Shown: piece after piece, positions 45,850-55,584 of the stretch
Numbering within the stretch: position 1 is the first letter of the stretch
How the letters are laid out: every line of letters begins with the position of its first letter
Origin: Melastoma dodecandrum
Lineage: Eukaryota; Streptophyta; Magnoliopsida; Myrtales; Melastomataceae
Assembly: GCA_029817715.1 (NCBI GenBank)
Contig: JARUPY010000083.1
Span: forward strand, 1,426,001 to 1,490,000
DNA: 64,000 bases
Reading direction: 5' to 3'
Program-made: the position numbers and the translations under genes
The notes under the pieces: model-generated
Seen by the model: only the letters and a program-made list of their open reading frames with translations
Databases searched by the model: none
What the model was told of the DNA's origin: nothing

Positions 45850-47965
45850 TCGTGATCCTTGCCATCTGACTCATGTTCTTCTTGGGGGGTTCAATTTGCA
45901 AATTTTCCTCCATGTCATTGTCATCTTCTTCGTTCTCTCCTTGTGCCTGTTCTTCATACTCTGGCTGGTCGTCCAAACCCCCGTCTTCCATATAGGCGTA
46001 GCGGCGAGTACCGTGTCAACAAGCACATAGCTCCGTCGACGAGAGTTATAACTTCTTCTGGTTGAGAAGCACGTAGTTTAATCTTATTTAACTTCTTCAT
46101 CTGTGACAATGCATATAACACGTAAGCCAAATTACAGTGTTTAACCATTGAAACAAAATAATTGAAATTTCACGTACTTCCAAGCATTACACCCGTGTGC
46201 GAAATGTATGTCCGACTATGCTTGTGATACCATTTTGAGTAACACACATTAATATCCCAATGAAGAGGCACTACGTGAGACATTCGATCATTCCAAATGT
46301 CCGCATATTCTCGATGAATTTTGATGCAGTTATTCGTGAATTTCTCACGGAGGTCAATTCGATGTAGGTTCGTCTGAGTGTTATACAGCCCTGGAACCAA
46401 CTGATGATCTCCAAATTGACGTATAACCCTATCGAGAAAGTGTCACTCAACAAAGTGGAAGCAGATAAGTGGCAATCTAGCTCGCCAACATTCTCTCCCA
46501 TTCAAACAATAGTCTGGAAGCCTGGCAACGATATGTTTTGTATAGGGATGCTAAATCACCTAAACAAATCAAATACAATATCAATAACTGCACCACTAAA
46601 GAACATACAAAGTATGTGCAATATTGCGTACCTGATCGGAACTCTGTCTGTCGAAGGCTTCTCTGTAAGCAGACAGTACATGTGTCGAAACTGTGCGCGC
46701 ATCGAAGTCTGCTCGCCATCTATAACTCAAAGGCATCCTCTCAACGTGAATTGTACGATGCTTCAAATGGGAAATATGTGGGAATCGATCCCATTCCCAA
46801 ACTTAAAGCAATATTAGTGCACTAGACACCTGGGAAGCCCTATGATTGGTGGTTTTACATAAACTGTATAGCCATGCTAACCACACAATACTCCAACTAC
46901 ACGTCCCAACGCGTTCAAAGTCAGTAAGGAACGACAACCACGTCAAATATACTAGCTTGTTAGACTAATCTGAAAAAAACATCTTCCCGATAAGTTGTAA
47001 AATATAAAGCCCTTGTGTGCCTCTGAACTTTGTTCCTTCGTCAGACGTCAAAATTGTCAGCTAACCACGTCATCTTTAGTTTACCATGCTTCATAGCATT
47101 CCATGGAAGCACACTTCCTAGTAGCTCCAGATAGATAGCCTCAAATGAAATAGAAGAATTGGCGATAATCGCAGCACCATCCACTATAGTCCTAGCTGAA
47201 CTTGAACATCCTCTAAGGTTATGGACATTTTGCCATATGAAAAATGTGAGTCTCCGATCTCCATCGCTCAACTAGCATAGTTATCAATTTCAATGCATAA
47301 TCCAACTGAATATACAGGACCTTAGCAACTCCATATGAACATGCGTGATGCAAATATACCTCCATGCATTCATCTCGTTGTATCTTCACAGATTTCTCCA
47401 AACGACGACAAGTAAAAAAATTGTTCTACAATTCAAAGACAAACATGTGCTAGATAATCCGAAGTGATATTTCGAATTAACAATAACAATATTAGAGCAC
47501 TTACCGATGTGTAACCCTCTTCCCATGTCGTAGTCGAACGATGATTTCCTTGTCCCTTCAACACATCCGTCAAACGAGGCCCTGGCTCCTTGAAAAAAAA
47601 AAGACAATTTAAATTATCCTAGTGTCACATATTCATAATAATGCATAACAATTTAAGAATACACTTACATACACGGGTTCATTTCTTAGGACAACTATGT
47701 CAATTATGACATTCTTGCCTACATATGCTGCAAATTGTTTTTTGCGACCTCTCCCTCAAATCCATTTCATTGTGGATACGTGTCGTTCTTGGAGTATGCC
47801 CCAAAACCTAGCCCTAATGTCGAATGGTGATTGATAGTGAAACGTTTTCGCGATTAATTTATCCCCGTAGTTGAAGACTATGGAAGGCACAAAACCTAAG
47901 CACTTTGGCAATATCCAATAAATCATGGTTAGCTTCCTTAATATCGAACATGCACTTGGCATATA
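45850..47965 (-). pseudogene. Plant mobile domain (PMD) gene, MAIN/PP7-long-form type, broken
   Basis: Minus strand, in order: IYWILPKCLGFVPSIV and DIRARFWGILQERHV (47.96-47.76 kb, unassigned lead region); then VAKVLYIQLDYALKLITMLV and ERWRSETHIFHM; DGAAIIANSSISFEAIYLEL, LGSVLPWNAMKHGKLKMTWL; LTWLSFLTDFERVGT; LAWLYSLCK; then VIRQFGDHQLVPGLY, HREYADIWNDRMSHVVPL and the RTYISHTG end. This is the block order of transposon-type PMD proteins such as those annotated as serine/threonine phosphatase 7 long-form homologues (LI.ALVERWRPETHTFH, WEAIC.ELLG, IWNDR). PMD genes are linked to MULE and gypsy elements and, when domesticated (MAIN, MAIL1), to gene silencing and genome stability. At least three frame changes and several stops disable this copy. 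Confidence 0.75.
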
Positions 47966-48175
47966 AAACGATTATCATATATTATTATTATTATCATGAT
48001 TATTGAAAAGACGGGAAATTCTCGGTGAAGATAAACCTTAATTATATTTCAAACTTTGGTCTTTTATTATATATTAATATATAGTTGGCGGATCAATTTA
48101 GTAGGGGTGGGGGTGGGGACTAAAGACAAAGAGAATCTCTCGACAGGACAGTTGTTTGTCGTTAATAATTTTCAC
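47966..48175. other. Short spacer left of the KI-type element
   Basis: AT-rich, with (att)n at 47981-47993 and a G-rich run gtaggggtgggggtgggg at about 48101. It ends with the 10-bp target duplication (48176-48185). Confidence 0.5.
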
Positions 48176-48185
48176 CCCACCCTGC
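48176..48185. repeat. 10-bp target site duplication, left copy
   Basis: cccaccctgc directly before GGAAGCGG. The identical cccaccctgc at 54088-54097 directly follows the mirror end CCGCTTCC. Duplications of 8-11 bp are typical of Mutator-like elements. Confidence 0.9.
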
Positions 48186-48515
48186 GGAAGCGGCTAATGG
48201 TACGTGCACGTAACCGTTACGTGCTTTACTAAATTTGAAGAAAATTTTAGTAATTTTTACTAAAAATCGATTTTTTTTAGTAAAATGATTAGTAAATTAC
48301 TAAAAAAAGTTAGTAATCGGTTACTAATTTTTCACTGTTTGACCATTCGGAAAGTTACTAAACTACGTTTAGCAAATCGGCCAAAAAATTTACTAAACGT
48401 TTTAGTAACCAATTACTAAAAATAACGTTGATTTGACAGTTTTTTTTAGTAATCATTACTAAAATTTCACTGTTCAACTTTAGTAATCGGTTACTAAAAA
48501 GTTTACAACAGTTTC
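48186..48515. repeat. Left terminal inverted repeat with TTAGTAA palindromes
   Basis: About 330 bp that matches the reverse complement of 53770-54087 almost throughout. It contains the palindrome ttagtaatcggttactaa near 48312 and 48481 and variants (ttagtaaccaattactaa near 48400, ttagtaatcattactaa near 48448). The perfect inner palindrome taaccgtta, part of cacgtaaccgttacgtg, lies at about 48207-48223. Confidence 0.9.
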
Positions 48516-48664
48516 AAATGTAAATTTCCAGCAACGAAGACCGGCACGGTCATGTCCCCAACAAGTAGCACATAAAACAATGAACAAAAAAGGACCTCTG
48601 TACATGCATCAACTACAGCAAGTTCAAATAGAGTTTTACATTTCACGTGTTAAAAAGTTGATGA

Positions 48665-51600
48665 TCATGCGCGAATGGCAGGGACAGAAGTAGTTGAATC
48701 ACTGTCCTCCATTCGCTTCCTCTTGGTCTTGCCGTCGTCCTTCACTTTCTACAGTATAATTTCCCTAATGTGATTCCCAGACCATTTGATAAGACTTATC
48801 ACCAGCTTTAACCTGTCAGCATCACCTACAATCTGAAAATACCAGATTCACTCAGATATAACAACCAGAACGTCCGAAAAGTACAGCATTCAACATGTCT
48901 ACATCAAGTACAACCATTTACTACAGAGGTGAACATTAAAACATGAACTACAGCCACCGCGCATTCAGTGAGTACGTACAGATCTAACAGCCAACAACGT
49001 AAACTAGGGCCCCTAACCAGTCAGGGGTTATGGCCAGCCTAACTACCCAAGGTCCTGTATGTCCTACAGAAAAACCATGACCAGCTGAACTATATAACAG
49101 ACTATAAACCATGACTTCATAACTATCAGGTATGTGGGAGGCTGAAATTATAAAATACCACTTTCTCAGCCCCTTCTGGGGTTCAGGCAAAGACATGAAC
49201 TTTATGACATAGATTCCACATTCGTTCCTGCATACCACCAATACATAGCATACCATGGTAAGTATTTTATCATTATGAAAGGGATAGCTAGTGGTTTTTA
49301 TACGTACAAATTTCCTGCGTCCATTTGGTGTGGGACATTTCCTGGGTATGTAATGCTCCATGAACAGATGTCCGGTATTCAATAACCTTTCGCCTTGGAT
49401 TTCACTTTATTCTCTTTCATGATCACACTCACCAGCTTTACAACACGGCGATGAAGGTCAGCCCGGCCTTGGAAGTTGCTCAGTGAGTCATGCAGTGTGT
49501 CCATTACGATCACCTCGGCTTTTCGAAATGATATTATTTGTAATACCCAATGTGACCCCGCGACGCATACCGGAATTAAAATCTGCAGTAGTTACGCAAG
49601 TTTTTACTAAAACCATAACAACAGATGCGTAACCAATAAGTAAAATTGAAGTGAAATTTAGTAAAATGGTTAGTAATGCTACATGAGGGATCACTTACCT
49701 GCTGCACTTCATGATTCTTCCCGATGTGGGACTTATAGTGAGCATATAGGGAAGCGGCATCATATTTTGTGATGATGGGCATTTTGGCTTCGCTATACTG
49801 GTTTGCGGCAAGATTCTGAGTAGTTTTTAACTTCATTACTAAAATGGTAAAACCAGATTTACATATCAAAAATTGATGCATGTGACACCAACCCCTATCC
49901 AAGTTGTGAGGCACCATGTCCTTTTCTTATCTATATCCATCGTGTTCTATAGCATGACAGTATGAAAGTCTATGATCTGCATTATGGTATCACATATGAA
50001 GAATGAGACCTGCAGAGGTATATCCGTAATGTGAGTTTAAAGAAATTCTTACATCATTGGTAATCCATCTATCAGTTCTGACAGACAGCATAGCATGCCT
50101 ATTAACATGGACAGATTCTGTAAAACAAAGACATTTACTGCCGAATCAACATTTAAACAAAGTTACATACAATAATGGTCAATTGAAAATATAACATTCC
50201 AATACAACAAAGGCCCAGGAATGTGACACTAACCTATTATCCAGGTCCTCATTCCAAGCATACTTTAAGATATTCCACTGAGCCGTAGTAAACAATTTCA
50301 GCTCACTTAACGGGAAATCCTTTGAAATGATTTTTTGAAGTCCCTATATACGGAAAAACAAACTACCGCACATCAACAACAACTACGGAATGCTTTTCAA
50401 CCTCGCTTCATCTTATACCTCAGGTATGTTTTCACGACCACGCTTCTTTGTTCGCGTTACTGGCTGTGGTGGTACGAATGGGCTGCTCATGAATGTGGAA
50501 GGCTTCCTCTCGGCAGTACGACGAGTATGCCTTCTGAACACATTTGTTGTAGACGATCCGCTTTCCTGTTGCATTTACTAATAAAACAATTAATATACCA
50601 TCTACTTCGTATACTTAAATAAGAATTTGTTCGCGTCACCTTTACATGAACCTCCACTTCATGCGCCGCCTTTCTCTTTCTGATGCCTGTGATGATAGCC
50701 TCCTCTTGAACGGCAACTGGGTCATCATACATGTCCATCACAGCCCCTTTCGGAACGACATCCTCTTCACTACCATCTGCAGCTACTACTTCAATCCCCT
50801 GTTTTCCTTTGTCGGCAGTCTTCATATCCTATTTCTCTTCAACTGCAGTTCCTTCTCCAATCTTGGCCTTCCCTTTATCCCGCATGAATAAAGACTTGAT
50901 GCCTTCCTCGGACTTTGTCATTTCAAACTCAGATTCACTCTCCGCAACTGTCGTGCCCAGGAATGCGGTCATTTTGTTAAGGGCTCTAGCCAGTTGTACC
51001 TCACGCGGATCGGAATACTCCTCCGAACCCTCAGGAAGTGGCTGAGCTGCTGCAGTAGGGTAGTACGGGACTAAGCTTCTTTCAGAAACCATAGTGGAAC
51101 CCACCTCACATGCAGGTTCACTGACGCCGACGTCTTGCGGAACTGGTTCGTCGATTGGAGAGTGAGTAGACTGCTGGACATGGCCAGCATCTTTCAACAG
51201 ATCAACAGATTCTTTGACTACATCCTCACCATGATGAACATTACCTTCATTTGCCTGGTTTTCTCCAGAGTCGGGTACCAGATTCGGTATGCCTTCATCA
51301 CCTTTAACTCTTCAGACTTCGTCTAGAATCAAGGACAACTTCCATAGTATGTGTTAATTGCTGGCTTGGAGTCTTCTTACCGAAAATTCCACCGTCTGTT
51401 GATGCATTTCATATCAGTAGGCCAATTAGTGTAACCTATGTGATATGCCCATTATAGTGCTCTGCGATGATAAGTTACCTTCAACCGACGCATAACCACT
51501 TGCATCTGCATTGGCTCGTTTGAACACTCTACATATTCCTCTGGAATACTCTCCGATTCTCCGACATCCTGTTCGTAGAAGTAACACAGATCAATAAATA

Positions 51601-52748
51601 GTGTAGCTACATTCCAATACATTCCATGTGAATGACATCATGGTGTAGCTACATTACAATATCCGCCACATCCACTAATGTGGTTTTGAAAAACGTTCTC
51701 AGCCGATCGTCATCCCACTCGCGACACAGCGGTAAGTTCCGATTGCTCCTTGATAAATCACGCCCAGCCTTCGCACTTTTACAAGCATAGAACAACTACA
51801 GCATTCACAACGAACAAAGCAGGCAGAGTGTAATAACCAAGACGAAAGTTAAGAATCAAGACCAAAGTAAAAAACCATATGAATCGTTCAATATTTTTAA
51901 TAAAGACGAAAGTGAAAAATCTTACCGGAAGTAGATGCACACAGCCGCCTATGTACTTCGATTCATATTTCTGATATGTCTTGACATGCGTACACAAACA
52001 GTCAAGAACATGCGTAGCCCAGTCAAATTTTCCTATTGCCTCAACATCCCGCGTGGCAAGAAGATAATCTTTGTCGATATCAAAGGCGGTAGTCGGACAC
52101 GAGTAGCTTCCTATGATGAAAATTATTGCCTCAACTCTCCATAACTCATCCGGAATATCTCTGGAAAGGTGCTTACTCTCAACTGACTTTAGAGATATTT
52201 TCCCCCTCTTTATGTGCTCCTTTAGCTCATCCCTTACTGTCTCCATATGACCGCTAAATGGGACACCCACTTTGAAAGTTGGTATCCCGAGTATGGCTTC
52301 CACATCATAAGAGAGCAATGGTTGTTCGAGTCCATCGATGGTCATCACCCTCTTAACCGGATCGAACGCCCTTAAGCACAGCTTCACGACGGTGTGATTT
52401 ACGTGCTTACTCGAGAGATGAAGCAGGCCATCAAATCCGAGTTCAGCTAGGGCGGATCTCTTAGGTTCGTTGAAGGTCATCAGGATGGAAAATAATTTCT
52501 TCGGACTGCAGCGGGTATATAGGTAATCCTGTAACAATACAACGAACAAAAGCTCGATCCATAAATGTAAATTAGTAAAACCAACTTACACGTTTCATTG
52601 TACACCTTACCTAGGCAACGCGCACAACCTTCCCCTTTTTCTTTTTCGACGTGTCAGGCGTATTAACATTGCCGCTAGTAATGTTGGTTTCGCCAGCTGC
52701 AATCTCTGCTCGTCCGATCTCTCCTCCGTCAATGTCTACTCGATCCAT
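48665..52748 (-). pseudogene. PMD plus Ulp1-like SUMO protease gene of the MULE
   Basis: Readable exons on the minus strand: 52748-52611 (MDRVDIDGGEIGRAEIA...), 52528-51926 (PMD: RSALAELGFDGLLHLSSKHV, LCLRAFDPVKRVMTIDG, VEAILGIPTFKVG, LWRVEAIIFIIGSYSCPT), about 51779-51670 (PLCREWDDDRLRTFFKTTL), a short acidic exon near 51.55 kb, a long Glu/Lys-rich exon about 51325-50640, then 50570-50420 and 50340-50235. The Ulp1 domain: PVCVAGSHWVLQI (His at 49550-49552), AEVIVMDTLHDSL (Asp at 49499-49501), VPHQMDAGNL (Gln at 49325-49327), NECGIYVIKFM (Cys at 49218-49220). So the catalytic set of Ulp1 deSUMOylases is complete. Three in-frame TAGs lie at the end of exon 1, near 50828 and at 48749; the last may be the true end, otherwise 48665. 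Exon borders in the linker are approximate. Confidence 0.8.
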
Positions 52749-53369
52749 ATCTGCATATATAATAGAACTATTTCCCGTAAACCCAAAACCAAACTATCAG
52801 GTGAGATATAGCCAAAGCCAAACTACACGCCGATATAACCATTGTCCGAAATCAGTACCAACATGGACCCACTGACCACCGACCCAATTGACCCCCTAAA
52901 GCAAAAACGACTTACAACAAGGGGGAAACACGGATCACAGTTTAGGGATCCCGGACGGCGAATAAAATTGAACCACACGAACCACAAGGGAGGGATACTC
53001 AAGACGACGAACCAAAGGGGGCAAAACGGACAAGGGTTTCGTTTGTCGGACGGGAAAAGCCAAATGACACGACGAACGACAAGGGGGGAACATGGAATAG
53101 GGTTTCGCGTGAAGGACTGCGAAAGGAAAAAGCAAGAAGAAGAAAGAGGTGGGGGAAACGCGGATTAGGGTTTAATGGGTCGGGGACGGTGAAAGGAAAA
53201 TGAAGACGAGGATGGAGAAGATGAGCGTACCTGAAGGGAATTTGCAATTCCGCAGGGCACGTTGCTCAGGGAGAACCCGGGGGGACGACGGAGGAAGGCA
53301 GCGATCGGAGGGAGTTGCGAGGAGGACGACGAGGACGAAGTTACCGAGTGGGGGTAAAATTACAAATGG

Positions 53370-54087
53370 AAATTGGGAAACATTTTAGTAATTTTACCGC
53401 AAGGGTAAAATTGTAATTTCACACCGAAAGCTGGTTCGGTTTTAGGTTCGGAATGTACTGTTCGGTTTAGTAAATTACTAAAAGTTTAGTAATTAATTAC
53501 TGAATTTTGTTCAAAAAGTAGTAAACGATTACGAAAAAAATTAAAAATTTAGTAATTTACTAACCACTTTACTATGTTAAACAAGAATTTACTAATTTCG
53601 GTTGCAAAATTAGTAAATCATTACTAAAATCTCCGGACGGCCTACGTGGAAAATTACTAGTATTACAAATTTTACTACAAAAAATTAGTAACCGTTACTA
53701 ATTTTTCACTGTTTAACCATTCGGAAAGTTACTAAACTAGGTTTAGTAAATCAGCGGAAAAAATTACTAAACTTTTTAGTAACTGATTACTAAAGTTGAA
53801 CAGTGAAATTTTAGTAACGATTACTAAAAAAAACTGTCAAATCAACTTTATTTTTAGTAATCGGTTACTAAAAAGTTTAGTAAATTTTTCGGCCGATTTA
53901 CTAAACGTAGTTTAGTAACTTTTCGAATGGTCAAACAGTGAAAAATTAGTAACCGATTACTAACTTTTTTTGTAATTTACTAATCATTTTACTAAAAAAA
54001 AGTCGATTTTTAGTAAAGATCACTAAAATTTTGGTCGAATTTAGTAAAGCACGTAACGGTTACGTACACGTACCGTTATCCGCTTCC
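53370..54087. repeat. Right terminal inverted repeat, with internal hairpin
   Basis: The outer about 320 bp pairs with the left TIR. In addition 53686-53790 is an inverted copy of about 53868-53965 (shared words: ttactaatttttcactgttt, accattcg-aaagttactaa, actaaactttt), so this end alone can fold back. TTAGTAA-spacer-TTACTAA palindromes recur at about 53688, 53777, 53813, 53852 and 53947. Inside it, 53.38-53.64 kb continues with looser tagtaa words. Confidence 0.88.
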
Positions 54088-54097
54088 CCCACCCTGC
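54088..54097. repeat. 10-bp target site duplication, right copy
   Basis: cccaccctgc, identical to 48176-48185, immediately outside the element end. Confidence 0.9.
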
Positions 54098-54819
54098 AGC
54101 CACACCCACAACCCTTCTCCCCCCATTTCTCCTGTAATTTCATTTTTCTTTTACTTCTTTTCAAATCACATCGTGTCTTCTCTCTCTCCTTTTGTTTTCT
54201 ACCTTCTCATTTCACTGAAGTAGGAAAACTCTTGTTTCAAAATAAAGAAGTTAACATGGTCCTTTTTTTTTAAATTCGAATGAGCATCGTCCATCCCATA
54301 ATGAGATGAAAAAAAAGGTGGCATATCTTAAACCGTGAAGGGTAAAATTGATTAAATTATGTGTTTATAATTTAGTTTTTGAGAAGAGCCCCCCTCCCCA
54401 TTCAAAATTCTATCCAGAAACACGTTAATAATAATAATAATAATAATGTAAGACAATTCAAATAAAAAAATAGGTTTTTAGCATAAGCCAACAGCGTATC
54501 CATGGAATTATATTTGTGTTAGCTTAATACATTTGGTCGGCTTTGCGTAGTACTACATGCAATTGAAAACACAACCCAACCCCAAAAAGTCGGGTGATCA
54601 CGACTGTCGGCAGACGACAACAACGACGACAACTTCGCCCCGCGTTTGTAGTAAAATTTGCTTAAATGTACGAGACGAGGGGGTCTGTTCTCGTGCCTTC
54701 TTCTTTTTCCCCCTTAAAGTTTGTAGCACTAGCTTGAAATTTCAAAGTCGAATGTTTCTCTCGATCGAATTCCCCGTGATAATTACTTATTGAACGACGT
54801 TTTTGGGTAGTTAACGTAA
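54098..54819. other. Intergenic spacer
   Basis: No gene recognised. (aat)n microsatellite at about 54427-54447. An acaacaacgacgacaac stretch near 54617. Short open frames without motifs. Confidence 0.4.
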
Positions 54820-55140
54820 TAGGTCGTTTGGTTTCGAAACGAAATTTCATATGAAATGAAATAGGAAGGGGAAAAAAATATAATGATTAGGATTATTAAT
54901 ATGTGAATAATATGTTTAGTTGAATGACGAAAAGGATAAGGGAATGTGAATAAATTGAGTAAGGGAATTGGCATTCCTTATCATGAGCTAGGGAATGCTG
55001 GTTCCTTCTCTCCCTCTTCAAAAATAAAAAAATGAAAAGGAATTGAATGGAATAAAATGAAATGACCAAAGAAAAAAAGTATGACTATTAGTTAATTTCA
55101 TTCATTTCTCATATCCTTAAACCGAACACATCATAAGAAT
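54820..55140. mobile_element. MITE copy 2 (GTTTGGTTT-type ends)
   Basis: Starts taggtcgtttggtttcgaaa and ends cttaaaccgaacacatc, forming a short inverted repeat. The interior repeats the block order of the copy at 40280-40592. No coding capacity. Confidence 0.65.
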
Positions 55141-55584
55141 AAACCTTCTACGAAACAAAAAAGTTAATAATAATTATAATAATTTGCCCTCCATGATTGA
55201 GACGAAAAAGGCCTAAATTAGTAAGAATATTGAGCTTAGTCACTTTGTTTTTGTTTTGCACAAGTCATATGGTTTAATATGAATAAATAGGTCCATTGGG
55301 GTATAGGGTTTGGATTGACTCTTAGAGATCTATACTCCGACCAATCCTCTTTACAGTCAAATGAATTCCAATGGGAAGCATACATCATTTTCTTACACTC
55401 CCTCCCAAGTGTGTGCATGTGGGCAAAACATGCTAATACATGGGTGCATGGAATGCGATATACCTGCCACTTCTTACAACTGTATGTAAGAGTGTTGAAT
55501 ATATGTTTTGATGATGAGCCTTGATCTTCTATGTAACAGAAGTCAAACATCTACTCTACAGAAGCTACTCACATTGAGAACTTT

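Larger units (their letters stand above)
48186..54087 (-). mobile_element. Ulp1/PMD-carrying Mutator-like element (KI/Kaonashi-like), 5,902 bp
   Basis: Both ends begin GGAAGCGG.TAA.GGTACGTG.A then CGTAACCGTTACGTGCTTTA, read inward, and remain similar for more than 300 bp. A perfect 10-bp duplication flanks them. The one gene inside (minus strand) codes a PMD followed, after a low-complexity linker, by a Ulp1-type cysteine protease domain. No MuDR transposase is present, so it would need one supplied in trans. Family knowledge: MULEs that carry Ulp1-like genes (Kaonashi elements, and similar elements in melon) are known. A PMD in the same reading unit and the dense palindromic ends are the unusual points. 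Inner TIR limits: left about 48186-48515, right about 53680-54087 for the paired part. Confidence 0.9.

Noticed and set aside
48186..54087. CACTA or hAT class for the PMD-Ulp1 element
   Set aside because: Ends are not CACTA and the duplication is 10 bp, not 3 or 8; long inverted ends and 10 bp fit Mutator-like elements.
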